This document shows, one piece after another, positions 52,705 through 62,407 of a DNA stretch of 64,000 nucleotides. The notes under the pieces are model-generated. The model saw nothing but the letters and a program-made list of their open reading frames with translations. It searched no databases and had not been told where the DNA came from. Position numbers and translations under genes: made by a program. The DNA comes from Selenihalanaerobacter shriftii. GTDB taxonomy: Bacteria; Bacillota; Halanaerobiia; Halobacteroidales; Acetohalobiaceae. How positions within the stretch are numbered: the first letter of the stretch is position 1; every line of letters starts with the position of its first letter. The stretch covers positions 1-64,000 of the forward strand of contig NZ_FUWM01000009.1 in assembly GCF_900167185.1 (NCBI RefSeq), read 5' to 3'.

Positions 52705-54168
52705 ATGTTAAGTATATTAATATTTACTCCTTTAATTGGAGCAATCATATCTTTGTTTTTGCCCAAAGATAATAATGACTTAATTAAGAAGTTTGCTTTA
52801 GGTGTTAGTTTAATTCCGATTGTGATTTTAGGAATTATGTTGACTGATTTTAACTTTAGCACAGGAGAGATGCAATTTGTAGAGCAGTTGAAATGGATTC
52901 CAAGTCTTGGTGTGAGTTATCATTTAGGGGTTGATGGAATTAGTTTTCCATTATTAATAATTAGTGCTGTAATTACTGTGATGTCAATAATTGCATCTTG
53001 GAATATTGATAAGCGTGTTAAAGGATTCTTTGCATTTATGCTTTTATTGGAAACAGGGTTATTGGGATTGTTTGTAGCACTTGATTATTTATTATTCTAT
53101 GTCTTTTGGGAAGTAGTTTTAGTGCCAATGTATTTTTTAATTGGAATTTGGGGTGGGAAACGTCGTCGTTATGCATCAATTAAGTTTTTTATATATACCT
53201 TATTTGGCAGTGTAATTATGTTAATTGGTATTTTAGCACTCTATTTTGGAAGTGGTTTAAATACTTTCGATATCTTAACTATAGCACAGCAAGCTGAACT
53301 TTCTGCTACATTCCAATGGTGGTTATTTTTAGCTTTCTTCTTAGGGTTTGCTGTAAAAGTTCCAATCTTTCCGTTTCATACGTGGTTGCCTGATGCACAC
53401 GTGCAGGCACCAACTGGAGGGAGTATGTTACTAGCAGGTGTGCTGTTAAAGATGGGAGCCTATGGCTTTTATCGGATTTCCTATCCTACTTTTCCCCAAG
53501 TAGCTCAATCATTTGCCTTGATAATGGGAGTATTGGGAGTTATTAATATCGTTTATGGTGCTTTGGCAGCAATGGCTCAAGAGGATATAAAGAAGATGGT
53601 TGCTTATTCAAGTATTAGTCATATGGGGTTCGTATTAGTGGGTTTAGCAGCAATGACTCCAATGTCTATAAATGGTAGTTTATATGTACTCTTTTCCCAT
53701 GGATTAATTTCACCTTTAATGTTCTTTTTTGTAGGTAGTGTTTTTTATGAAAGAACTCATACTCGGATGATGGGAGAGTTAGGTGGATTATATAATAAGA
53801 TTCCATTGGCTGCAGGTTTATTAGCATTTACTGCTTTCGCTAATCTAGGATTACCAGGATTATCTGGTTTTATAGGTGAATTTTTCACATTTACAGGAAC
53901 GTGGACACAGTTTCCTATTTTAGTGGTGATAGGTGTACTTGGATTAATATTTACTGCTGCTTATCATCTAAGAATGATGCAGCGAGTATTAATGGGAGAT
54001 ATATCTGATAAATTCAATGATTTAACTGATATTAGTATTAGGGAACTTTGGGTGGTTATTCCTTTAATGTTATTAATTATTTGGGCAGGGATCTATCCAA
54101 ATACTTTACTATCATTCTATAATCAGTCAGTAGATATCCTATTAGCATCGGTATTAGGGGGGATGTAA
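52705..54168 (+). CDS. nuoM: Complex I antiporter-like subunit NuoM
   Basis: 487 residues, about 14 helices. Conserved LFYVFWEVVLVPMYFLIGIWGG (key Glu), KVPIFPFHTWLPDAHVQAPTGGS and LPGLSGFIGEF motifs of NuoM. Second pumping subunit. Starts 4 bp after nuoL with SD aggagg. Confidence 0.96.
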   Translation: MLSILIFTPLIGAIISLFLPKDNNDLIKKFALGVSLIPIVILGIMLTDFNFSTGEMQFVEQLKWIPSLGVSYHLGVDGISFPLLIISAVITVMSIIASWNIDKRVKGFFAFMLLLETGLLGLFVALDYLLFYVFWEVVLVPMYFLIGIWGGKRRRYASIKFFIYTLFGSVIMLIGILALYFGSGLNTFDILTIAQQAELSATFQWWLFLAFFLGFAVKVPIFPFHTWLPDAHVQAPTGGSMLLAGVLLKMGAYGFYRISYPTFPQVAQSFALIMGVLGVINIVYGALAAMAQEDIKKMVAYSSISHMGFVLVGLAAMTPMSINGSLYVLFSHGLISPLMFFFVGSVFYERTHTRMMGELGGLYNKIPLAAGLLAFTAFANLGLPGLSGFIGEFFTFTGTWTQFPILVVIGVLGLIFTAAYHLRMMQRVLMGDISDKFNDLTDISIRELWVVIPLMLLIIWAGIYPNTLLSFYNQSVDILLASVLGGM

Positions 54169-54169
54169 T

Positions 54170-55597
54170 ATGAATATCAATATATTACTTCCTGAGATAA
54201 TTCTAACAATCACTATGATAATTATACTATTAATAGATCATATAGCTATGAAGGGAAGAACAACTAGGGTTACAGGGGTTATAGGACTATTATTAGCAGG
54301 TGGATCACTTTTCTTTCTTACTGATAATCTAAATCAGACTTGGGGAAAGTCATTTATATTTGATGCTTATTCGCTTTTCTTTAAGGCTTTATTAATAATA
54401 GTAGCTTGTACAATAATTCTGATTTCATTTAAATATGTTAAGAAGAAGGGGATAAGAGCTGGAGAATTCTATAGTCTTATAATTTCTGCAACTTTAGGAA
54501 TGTTAATTATGGTTTCCTCTTATAGTTTAATTACAATTTATGTAGGTTTAGAATTAATGTCTATTTCTGCCTATGTGCTTACAGGGATGTTACAAGATAA
54601 TAAAGAATCAATAGAAGCATCTTTAAAATACTTCTTAATTGGTGCTTTAACCTCAACTGTATTGCTCTTTGGTATTTCATTAGTATATGGGGTAACTGGT
54701 ACTATAGATATTACTCAGATTGCCCAGGTGATAGAGACTGGTCAAGGAGCTTTAACTATGGCTGCTATAAATCCACTGTTAATGATGGGAATAGTTTTCA
54801 TAATAACTGGATTTGGATTTAAGGTAGCAGCTGTGCCATTTCATATGTGGGCTCCCGATACTTATCAAGGTGCTCCAACATCAATAACTGCTTTTCTAAT
54901 TGCCGGTTCTGAAGCAGCAGCGTTTGCAGCATTATTACGAATTTTGAATGTAGGGTTTATTAAGTTAGCAGGTAATTGGTCATTACCAGTAGCTATTTTA
55001 GCTTTATTATCTATGACTCTAGGTAATATTGGGGCGTTAACTCAGACTAATATTAAAAGAATGATGGCTTATTCAGCTATTGCTCAAGCAGGTTATATAT
55101 TAGTAGGAGTTGCAGTTGCTACTCAAAACGGTACTTTTTCGGTACTATACTATCTATTAGTATATGCATTCATGACGTTAGGTAGTTTTGCAGTGATTAT
55201 TATGCTAAGTAATAATTTAAATAGTGATGAGATTAGTAGTTTTAAAGGTTTAAGTGAAAAGTCACCCTTTTTTGCAGGAGCTATGACGATATTCTTCTTA
55301 TCATTAATTGGAATTCCCCCAACCGGAGGGTTTTTAGGTAAGTTTTATATCTTCCGAGCTGCTGTAGGAAGTAATTATTTATGGTTAGCCTTAATTATGG
55401 CAATTAATAGTGTAATATCTTTACCTTACTATTATGGAGTAGTTAAGAATATGTATTTGGAGAGTCCTATAAATAAGGTGAAGCTTAATATACCATTAGA
55501 ACTAAAAGTAGTAGTTGGGGTATCTATAGTTGCCATTTTAGGATTAGGGATTATACCAGAGACTTTTATTAATATGGTTGAATTAGTAGTTAAATAA
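54170..55597 (+). CDS. nuoN: Complex I antiporter-like subunit NuoN
   Basis: 475 residues, about 14 helices with YVGLELMSISAYVLTGM, FKVAAVPFHMWAPDTYQGAPTSITAF and IGIPPTGGFLGKFYIF. Third antiporter-like subunit of the membrane arm. The ATG is one base after the nuoM stop, so it is translationally coupled. The K-L-M-N module is followed by a 66-bp gap before nuoA. Confidence 0.96.
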   Translation: MNINILLPEIILTITMIIILLIDHIAMKGRTTRVTGVIGLLLAGGSLFFLTDNLNQTWGKSFIFDAYSLFFKALLIIVACTIILISFKYVKKKGIRAGEFYSLIISATLGMLIMVSSYSLITIYVGLELMSISAYVLTGMLQDNKESIEASLKYFLIGALTSTVLLFGISLVYGVTGTIDITQIAQVIETGQGALTMAAINPLLMMGIVFIITGFGFKVAAVPFHMWAPDTYQGAPTSITAFLIAGSEAAAFAALLRILNVGFIKLAGNWSLPVAILALLSMTLGNIGALTQTNIKRMMAYSAIAQAGYILVGVAVATQNGTFSVLYYLLVYAFMTLGSFAVIIMLSNNLNSDEISSFKGLSEKSPFFAGAMTIFFLSLIGIPPTGGFLGKFYIFRAAVGSNYLWLALIMAINSVISLPYYYGVVKNMYLESPINKVKLNIPLELKVVVGVSIVAILGLGIIPETFINMVELVVK

Positions 55598-55663
55598 CTA
55601 GCTTCATATTAAGTATTAAAGGTAATATATATTATTAACCTAAGATTTTTAGGAGGTGACAAA

Positions 55664-56017
55664 ATGTATGACTTTAATGGAATTCTAATCTTCTTCTTGT
55701 TAGGAGCAGGGTTACCGATAGGTGCTTTAATTGGATCATATATTCTTTCGCCTAGAAAATCATCTCCACAAAAATATAAAACTTATGAATGTGGTATAGA
55801 TTCTCACGGTAAAACTTGGGTTCAATTTAAGATTTGTTATTTCTTATATGCATTAGTATTTTTAGTTTTTGATGTAGAAACGATATTCTTATATCCATGG
55901 GCAGTTACATTTCAACAATTAGGTATGTTTGCTTTTGTTGAGATGTTTGTCTTCATCGCAATCTTAATTATAGGCTTCTTATATGCCTGGAAAGAAGGTG
56001 CATTAGAATGGTGTTAA
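55664..56017 (+). CDS. nuoA: Complex I subunit NuoA
   Basis: 117 residues, three helices, with the conserved [42 protein letters not shown] region (quoted boxes: [18 protein letters not shown]). Packs near the quinone cavity. SD aggaggtga. Its end overlaps nuoB by 10 bp. Confidence 0.95.
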   Translation: MYDFNGILIFFLLGAGLPIGALIGSYILSPRKSSPQKYKTYECGIDSHGKTWVQFKICYFLYALVFLVFDVETIFLYPWAVTFQQLGMFAFVEMFVFIAILIIGFLYAWKEGALEWC

Positions 56018-56502
56018 ATATAAATGATGATCGAAAGTCTGTTATACATGATGTTTTAAATGAAAACAATATAATTCTAACTACTGTTGAGAGAACTCTT
56101 AACTGGGCACGGGGAAATTCTATCTGGCCCTTGACGTTTGGATTAGCTTGTTGTGCCATTGAAATGATGGCAACAGCAGCGTCGAGATATGACTTAGCTC
56201 GATTTGGATATGAGGTATTTAGACCTTCACCACGACAGGCTGACTTAATGATTATTGCTGGAACTATTACTAAAAAGATGAAGCCAGCGGTGCAAAGAAT
56301 ATATGAGCAGATGCCTGAACCTAAATATGTAATTGCAATGGGAAATTGTGCGATTAGTGGAGGGCCTTTTGCTGAGTCATATAATGTAGTGCCTGGTGGT
56401 GATGAATTTTTACCAGTAGATGTCTATATTCCTGGTTGTCCACCTCGTCCAGAAGCTTTAATACATGGTTTTTTACAATTAAAAAAGAAAATACAATCAT
56501 AA
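56008..56502 (+). CDS. nuoB: Complex I FeS subunit NuoB (cluster N2)
   Basis: 164 residues. Ligands of the terminal [4Fe-4S] cluster N2: tandem cysteines in [11 protein letters not shown], plus [10 protein letters not shown] and [10 protein letters not shown]. Transfers electrons to quinone. Overlaps nuoA. Confidence 0.97.
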   Translation: MVLNINDDRKSVIHDVLNENNIILTTVERTLNWARGNSIWPLTFGLACCAIEMMATAASRYDLARFGYEVFRPSPRQADLMIIAGTITKKMKPAVQRIYEQMPEPKYVIAMGNCAISGGPFAESYNVVPGGDEFLPVDVYIPGCPPRPEALIHGFLQLKKKIQS

Positions 56503-56514
56503 AGGATGATTAAG

Positions 56515-56910
56515 ATGGAAGTAGAGTTATTAAAAGATCAAATTACTGATAGTAGTTTAGAGGTTAAACCTGATGATTTGATACAAGTTATGAAAATATT
56601 AAAATCTGATTCAGAGCTTGCATTTAATTACTTGAGTAATCTTACTGCTGTTGATTATGAAGATTATTTTGAAGTAGTTTACCATTTAACTTCATTAAAG
56701 TATAAGAATTTACTAGAAGTTAGAGTTAGGATAGATTATCAAGATCCTACAATTACTTCAGTGGTTGATATTTGGTCAAGTGCAGATTGGCAGGAAAGAG
56801 AAGTATATGATTTATTTGGTATTAATTTTAGTAATCATCCAAATCTAAAGAGGATTTTATTAACAGAAGATTTTGTAGGACATCCTTTACGTAAAGATTA
56901 TGAAATGTAG
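56515..56910 (+). CDS. nuoC: Complex I subunit NuoC (30-kDa type)
   Basis: 131 residues from the ATG at 56515 (SD aaagga); ATG 56506 in frame overlaps the SD. Contains the family signature WQEREVYDLFGINFSNHPNL and RILLTEDFVGHPLRKDY. Peripheral-arm scaffold subunit. Separate from nuoD, not fused. Confidence 0.93.
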   Translation: MEVELLKDQITDSSLEVKPDDLIQVMKILKSDSELAFNYLSNLTAVDYEDYFEVVYHLTSLKYKNLLEVRVRIDYQDPTITSVVDIWSSADWQEREVYDLFGINFSNHPNLKRILLTEDFVGHPLRKDYEM

Positions 56911-56932
56911 ATAAGAAATGGAGGTGTAAAAT

Positions 56933-58066
56933 ATGAAGATCAATTTTAAAAAGAAGGATGAGATTCAGCAAAAAGGAACTAAAACCCAGCAATTGGAAGT
57001 TAATTTTGGTCCTCATCACCCTAGTACTCATGGTGTCTTCTGTATGGTTTTAAGATTAGATGGAGAAAATGTAGTTGGAGTAGATCCAAAGGTTGGGTTT
57101 TTGCATCGAGGTATTGAAAAGTTAGCTGAAAGTAGAACATATCCACAATGTATACCATTTACGGATAGATTAGATTATATTTCTTCAATGACTAATAACT
57201 TAGCATATGTGCAGACAGTAGAGAAGTTAATGAAAGTAGAGGTACCACAAAGAGCAGAATATATTAGAGTCATAATTGCCGAATTACAACGAATCGTGAA
57301 TCATGTTATTTTTTGGGGAACCTTTGGCAATGATTTAGGAGCTTCTACAGCTTTGATGTATGCGTTTCGAGAAAGAGAAAAAATTCTTAATATATTTGAA
57401 AAGTTGACTGGCTCTAGGATGACTTATAGTTATATGAGAATTGGTGGAGTAGCTAAGAATTTATCAGATGAATTATTAATTGAAATTGAAGATTGTATAG
57501 ATAATTTTCCAGAAGCTCTTAAAGAATATCATGGATTAGTAACTGGGAATGAAATTTTTCAGGCTCGGTCTAAAGGGGTAGGAGTTTTAACGGCAGAAGA
57601 AGCAATAGATTATGGTATTAGTGGACCTAATTTACGAGCTAGTGGAGTGGATTATGACTTACGTAAGGATGAACCATATGGTGTCTATGATAAATTTGAT
57701 TTTAATGTTCCTGTACGACAGAATGGAGATGTGCTTGATCGATATTTAGTGAGGATGCAAGAGATGGAAGAGAGTTGTCAAATTATTAAGCAGGCTTTAG
57801 CTAAGCTACCGGATGGAGATATTAAGGCTAAAGCACCTAAAAAAGCACCAGAAGGTACAGTTTATCATCATATTGAGGCACCTAAAGGAGATTTGGGTTT
57901 TTATTTAGTGAGTGATGGATCTAAAAAACCTTATCGATTTCGAATTAGACCAGCATCCTTTATAAATCTAATGGCTTTAGAAGAGATGATGATAGGAGAG
58001 AAGGTAGCCGATGCTATTGCGATCTTAGGAAGTATTGATATTGTCCTAGGTGAGGTGGATAGGTAA
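56933..58066 (+). CDS. nuoD: Complex I subunit NuoD (49-kDa type)
   Basis: 377 residues with FGPHHPSTHGVFCMVLRLDGE, VGFLHRGIEKLAE, SGPNLRASGVDYDLRKDEPY and SFINLMALEEMMIG. Forms the quinone-binding cavity with NuoB; related to [NiFe]-hydrogenase large subunits but lacks their metal-ligating cysteines. SD ggaggt. Confidence 0.97.
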   Translation: MKINFKKKDEIQQKGTKTQQLEVNFGPHHPSTHGVFCMVLRLDGENVVGVDPKVGFLHRGIEKLAESRTYPQCIPFTDRLDYISSMTNNLAYVQTVEKLMKVEVPQRAEYIRVIIAELQRIVNHVIFWGTFGNDLGASTALMYAFREREKILNIFEKLTGSRMTYSYMRIGGVAKNLSDELLIEIEDCIDNFPEALKEYHGLVTGNEIFQARSKGVGVLTAEEAIDYGISGPNLRASGVDYDLRKDEPYGVYDKFDFNVPVRQNGDVLDRYLVRMQEMEESCQIIKQALAKLPDGDIKAKAPKKAPEGTVYHHIEAPKGDLGFYLVSDGSKKPYRFRIRPASFINLMALEEMMIGEKVADAIAILGSIDIVLGEVDR

Positions 58067-58105
58067 GATTGTTACTTAAAAACAAGATTAGAGGAGACGA
58101 TTTAT

Positions 58106-59140
58106 ATGGAGGTTTTACAGAATTTGTTTGTTAATATAGCTCAATTTTTACGTAATGGTATGACAGATATGAATTTGTCTCAAGTAACCATTGAAACAGT
58201 TATGGATCTTTCGGCAGGGATTACTGTCTTAGGAGTTATTTGTCTTGTAGCTTTATACTTAGTATATGCTGAGCGAAAAGTTAGTGCTTTTATTCAGATG
58301 AGATTAGGACCGAATCGAGTTGGCCCACGAGGATTATTACAGACGGTTGCTGATTCTTTAAAACTGGTTAGTAAAGAGGATATTATTCCTGAGCGAGTCG
58401 ATAAAATAGTTTATATTTTAGCCCCTATCTTTACTTTTATACCTGCAGTTTTAGCTTATGCTGTAATTCCCTTTGGTAAGGGAATGATACCTGTGGATTT
58501 AAATATTGGTATATTCTACTTTATTGCTGTAGGTGCTTTAGGTACTATTCCATTAATTATGGCTGGATGGAGTTCCAATAATAAATATTCATTATTAGGG
58601 GCTATGCGGAGTTTAGCTCAAATGCTGAGTTATGAGGTGCCATTAGTTTTCTCTATCTTAGGAGTAGTTATGATTACAAGTTCATTAAGGATGAGTGATA
58701 TCATTAATGCTCAATCTGGTGTATGGTTTATAGTATTACAACCACTAGCTTTTATAATTTATGTAATTGTATCAGCAGCAGAGACTAATCGAGCTCCTTT
58801 TGATTTACCAGAAGGAGAGTCAGAATTAATAGCAGGTTATATGACAGAATATAGTGGTATGAGATGGGCTATATTTTTCTTAGCAGAATATGCTCATTTA
58901 TTTGCTGCTGCAGCTATGGCTACTACTCTATTCTTAGGAGGATGGCGTGGACCTATATTACCTTCTTATATTTGGTTTACTATAAAAACAGCCATTATGA
59001 TTTATATCTTTATGTGGGTGCGCTGGACTTTTCCTCGAATTAGAATAGACCAGTTACTGAGTTTAGGTTGGAAGATATTATTACCACTATCTTTAGCTAA
59101 CGTGTTAGGAACTGGAGTGATATTATATCTGGTTAACTGA
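58106..59140 (+). CDS. nuoH: Complex I membrane subunit NuoH
   Basis: 344 residues, about eight helices; [55 protein letters not shown] and [15 protein letters not shown] are diagnostic. Links the peripheral and membrane arms and contributes to quinone entry. SD gaggag. Confidence 0.97.
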   Translation: MEVLQNLFVNIAQFLRNGMTDMNLSQVTIETVMDLSAGITVLGVICLVALYLVYAERKVSAFIQMRLGPNRVGPRGLLQTVADSLKLVSKEDIIPERVDKIVYILAPIFTFIPAVLAYAVIPFGKGMIPVDLNIGIFYFIAVGALGTIPLIMAGWSSNNKYSLLGAMRSLAQMLSYEVPLVFSILGVVMITSSLRMSDIINAQSGVWFIVLQPLAFIIYVIVSAAETNRAPFDLPEGESELIAGYMTEYSGMRWAIFFLAEYAHLFAAAAMATTLFLGGWRGPILPSYIWFTIKTAIMIYIFMWVRWTFPRIRIDQLLSLGWKILLPLSLANVLGTGVILYLVN

Positions 59141-59154
59141 TTGGAGGTGATTGA

Positions 59155-59529
59155 ATGTATGGACAAGGATTATTAAAGGGATTATCAATTACTATTAAGC
59201 GATTTTTTGGTAGCAATATTACTGAAGTATATCCTGATGAGTATCCTGAATTGCCTGAAGTATTTCACGGTTCTTTTCAATTAAATGAAGACAAATGTGT
59301 TGGTTGTAGACTTTGTGCAAAGTGTTGTCCCAATCCAGTAATTGAAATTGAAACTGTACGTGACGAAAATAATAAGCGTGAATTGACAGAATTTAAAGTT
59401 AATCTACAATATTGTCAGTTTTGTGGTTTTTGTATTGAGAATTGTCCTACTCAAGCTTTGCAGACTACCCAAGAATTTGAATTATCAACATATAATAAAG
59501 ATGATTTAGTTTTAAATTTATTAAAGTAG
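59155..59529 (+). CDS. nuoI: Complex I 2x[4Fe-4S] subunit NuoI
   Basis: 124 residues with two [4Fe-4S] motifs, CVGCRLCAKCCP and CQFCGFCIENCP. Conducts electrons within the peripheral arm toward NuoB. In complexes without NuoEFG it is the likely docking site for the external electron donor (ferredoxin in related systems). SD ggaggtga. Confidence 0.95.
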   Translation: MYGQGLLKGLSITIKRFFGSNITEVYPDEYPELPEVFHGSFQLNEDKCVGCRLCAKCCPNPVIEIETVRDENNKRELTEFKVNLQYCQFCGFCIENCPTQALQTTQEFELSTYNKDDLVLNLLK

Positions 59530-59583
59530 TAATTAAAAAGCGGTAGACTGTTAATTGAGATAAAGGTAAGGAGATGAGTAGAT

Positions 59584-60081
59584 GTGGAGTTAGAGTTATT
59601 AAGTTTTTGGATATTAGCTATTATTACTATAGGTTCAGCGTTGGCAGTAGTCTTTTTGCAGAATATAGTGCATAGTGCTCTGTCTTTAATCTTAACTTTT
59701 ATTGGAGTAGCAGGTTTATATTTATTAATTCAAGTTAACTTTATAGCCGCTGTACAAATTTTAGTTTATGCAGGGGCGATAGCTATCATTTTAGCCTTTG
59801 GAGTCATGTTGACCCAAAGAGATGATATGTCTAAAACAAATTTATTTAATAATCAAAGAGGTATTGCTTTCTTAATTACTTCAATTTTATTAGTAGTTAT
59901 TGGACGAATAATCTGGATTACTACTTGGATGCCTAATACTCCTAAAGATTCTACAGTCAATCAGATAGCAACCATAATGTTAAAGCAACACGCTATTCCA
60001 TTTGAAGTAATAGCTATATTATTGCTAGTGGCAATGGTAGGTGCTATAACGTTAGCTAAAGGGAAAGAAAAAATTGAATAA
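59584..60081 (+). CDS. nuoJ: Complex I membrane subunit NuoJ
   Basis: 165 residues from a GTG (SD aaggag), five helices; NIVHSALSLILTFIGVAGLYLL and FIAAVQILVYAGAIAIILAFGVML (family boxes QILVYAGAI and FGVML) identify NuoJ. Last gene of the operon, separated from nuoK, its usual neighbour. Confidence 0.94.
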   Translation: MELELLSFWILAIITIGSALAVVFLQNIVHSALSLILTFIGVAGLYLLIQVNFIAAVQILVYAGAIAIILAFGVMLTQRDDMSKTNLFNNQRGIAFLITSILLVVIGRIIWITTWMPNTPKDSTVNQIATIMLKQHAIPFEVIAILLLVAMVGAITLAKGKEKIE

Positions 60082-60101
60082 TTTAATATTAATAAATATA
60101 A

Positions 60102-60180
60102 GTCCAGCGGCAAATTAGCCCAGAGACCAAGAGTCCAGAGGCTGAGATATGATCTTAAATTTAAGATCATATCTCAGCCT
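60102..60180 (+). repeat. GTCCAG repeat-hairpin element, copy 2 (downstream of nuo)
   Basis: Decamers GTCCAGCGGC (60102), GCCCAGAGAC (60118) and GTCCAGAGGC (60133) at 15-16 nt period; the last flows into a perfect 40-bp palindrome (60140-60179, 20 bp per arm, GGCTGAGATATGATC outermost). Same architecture as the element at 50255-50349. The hairpin is not followed by a strong T tract and no CGCTGG complement of the first decamer is seen. It probably ends the nuo transcript or forms a leader of the radical SAM gene. Confidence 0.75.
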
Positions 60181-60209
60181 TAAGTAATTTAATAAATGGA
60201 GGGATAATT

Positions 60210-61895
60210 ATGAAAAATGCTGATTTAGTCTTATTACACCCACCTAGTGTATATGATTTTAGAAAGAAGTCAATTTTATATGGGCCGATTAGTGATTTGA
60301 TTCCTTCTTCAACAGTATTTGAGATGTATCCGTTAGGCTTTATGACAATTCAAAGTTATTTGGAAGAGAAAGGGTATAAGGTAAGGATAGTTAATTTGGC
60401 TGTGAAGATGATGAAAGATGAGTCATTTGATGTTAGGAAGTTTATTTCTAATTTAAAACCTAAAGCGTTTGGGATTGATCTTCATTGGTTACCCCATGCT
60501 CATGGCTCATTAGAGGTCGCTAAGATAGTTAAAGAAGAGCATCCTAATATACCGGTTATTTTTGGAGGATTATCATCTACTTACTTTCATAAGGACTTAG
60601 TAGAATATCCACAGATAGATTATGTATTACGAGGAGACTGTACAGAAGTTCCCTTTCTTGATTTATTAAAAGTAATTGAAGGTGAACAGTCATTAAAGGA
60701 AGTACCGAATCTAACTTGGAGAAATGAAGGTAAAACTAATATTAATTCTCTTGAGTTTAATCCAGATACATTGGATTATGTAGATATACGACCAGATATT
60801 ATGATTAAAAATGTATTTAGATATCATGATCTGGAGAGTATGTTACCTTTTAATAATTGGTTTGAGAATCCAATTACTGCTATCTTTTCAGTGAAGGGAT
60901 GTGTTCAAGGTTGTGTTACTTGTGGACGTTCTAAATGTACTAACCAGTATTATAATCAAAGAAAAGGACCAATCTTTAGAAGCCCAGAGAGTATGGTTAA
61001 AAATATGAAAATGATTGCTAAATTTTCTCGAGGGCCAATATTCATTATAGGGGATATAAGGCAAGGAGGTGAGGATTATAGGACTGAATTATTAGATAGG
61101 TTAGCTGAAGCTAATCTAAAGAATGAAATTATATTTGAGTTATTCAGTTCTGCTTCTAAAAAATTTTTAGAGATGATAGATGATTCAGTAGATAGTTGGA
61201 GTTTAGAGCTTTCTCCTGAAAGTCATAGTGAAGAAGTAAGAAAGGCTCAAGATGGAGTAACATTTTATACTAATCAGGAGATGGAGAAAACTTTAGATAT
61301 TGCTACTAATCTAGGGTGTAATCGAGTCGATATCTTTTTTATGATTGGCCTTCCTAAACAGACTCCAAAATCTGTACAAGAAACTATAGATTATTGTGAA
61401 TATTTATTTAGAAAATATGATAAGCGAGTTTCTTGCTTTATTTCTCCTATGGGACCTTTTTTAGACCCGGGAAGTTTAGCTTTTGAGCATCCAGAAAAAC
61501 TTGGGTATAAAAGATTTGCTTATACATTAGAAGACCATAAGGATAAATTAGTTAATCCTACTTGGGAAGAAATTTTAAGTTATGAAACCAAGTGGATGAG
61601 CCGAAAAGAGATTGTAGAACAGACATATAGAGCAGCAGAACGATTAAATGAATTAAAATATGAATATAATAGAATAGATGGGGCTACTAATCAAAATATT
61701 GATAAGAGAATTAAAGAAGCTAGTAAATTAAAACAATTATTGGATAATAATTTAGAGGAGAGTAAGTTATTAAAACTTAAAGGAGAAATTAATGAATTCA
61801 GTATATCTACTGTCTGTGATAAGACAGAATTAGATTGGCCAACAAAGTTTATTAATTTTAAACCTTTGGGAATTCTTAAAATGTTAATGGAATAA
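60210..61895 (+). CDS. B12-binding domain radical SAM protein
   Basis: 561 residues. N-terminal cobalamin-binding-like domain (about 1-165: LVLLHPPSVYDF, GFMTIQSYLEEKGYKVRIVN, IPVIFGG, VLRGDCTEVPFLDLL), then a radical SAM core with CVQGCVTC (C-x3-C-x2-C), followed by VDSWSLELSPESHSEEVR and GCNRVDIFFMIGLPKQTPKS. Belongs with the MJ_1487-type B12-binding radical SAM proteins, whose substrate is unknown. SD ggaggg. Separate from nuo by the repeat-hairpin element. Confidence 0.88.
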   Translation: MKNADLVLLHPPSVYDFRKKSILYGPISDLIPSSTVFEMYPLGFMTIQSYLEEKGYKVRIVNLAVKMMKDESFDVRKFISNLKPKAFGIDLHWLPHAHGSLEVAKIVKEEHPNIPVIFGGLSSTYFHKDLVEYPQIDYVLRGDCTEVPFLDLLKVIEGEQSLKEVPNLTWRNEGKTNINSLEFNPDTLDYVDIRPDIMIKNVFRYHDLESMLPFNNWFENPITAIFSVKGCVQGCVTCGRSKCTNQYYNQRKGPIFRSPESMVKNMKMIAKFSRGPIFIIGDIRQGGEDYRTELLDRLAEANLKNEIIFELFSSASKKFLEMIDDSVDSWSLELSPESHSEEVRKAQDGVTFYTNQEMEKTLDIATNLGCNRVDIFFMIGLPKQTPKSVQETIDYCEYLFRKYDKRVSCFISPMGPFLDPGSLAFEHPEKLGYKRFAYTLEDHKDKLVNPTWEEILSYETKWMSRKEIVEQTYRAAERLNELKYEYNRIDGATNQNIDKRIKEASKLKQLLDNNLEESKLLKLKGEINEFSISTVCDKTELDWPTKFINFKPLGILKMLME

Positions 61896-62005
61896 ATTAA
61901 AACCTATATAACTTACAAACTTAATTAATTATGGTATTGATTTGAATTATTACTAATAAATATGATATAATGTTTATCTAAATAAAAGATAAAGGAGGAT
62001 AAGAT

Positions 62006-62353
62006 ATGGAATTATTAGTGATGGTTATTGAAAAGAATGATGATCTAGATAAAATATTAGAAAAATTTCAAGAAATAGGAATTCAGGGAGTAACTATTCT
62101 AGATAGTATGGGAACAGGCCATTTATTGACAGAGGATATCTCTATTTTTGGTAGATTAATGCAGTTTGCTGAAGGGAATAAAAAGTATAATAAGACTGTA
62201 TTTACTATCATTAAAGATGAGCGAACAATGAATAAAGTTGTTTCCACTGTAGAGGAAGTTGTAGGAGATATAGATCATCCTCATACTGCCTTAGTATTTA
62301 CAATACCTCTAGGTATGGTAAAAGGTTTAACCAATGTAGATAAATATTGTTAA
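62006..62353 (+). CDS. PII-like signalling protein
   Basis: 115 residues with the ferredoxin-like PII fold: ELLVMVIEKNDDLDKILEKFQEIGIQGVTILDS, a shortened T-loop region (GTGHLLTEDISIFG), then KTVFTIIKDERTMNKVVSTVEEVVGD and TALVFTIPLGMVKGL. The uridylylated Tyr of true GlnB is not evident. It lies 54 bp before a CPA2-type antiporter gene, so it probably gates that transporter, as SbtB does for SbtA. Effector unknown. Confidence 0.82.
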   Translation: MELLVMVIEKNDDLDKILEKFQEIGIQGVTILDSMGTGHLLTEDISIFGRLMQFAEGNKKYNKTVFTIIKDERTMNKVVSTVEEVVGDIDHPHTALVFTIPLGMVKGLTNVDKYC

Positions 62354-62407
62354 TAAGAGATGAAATATTAACTATATAATTAATATTTTGTATTAGGAGG
62401 TGTTAAA

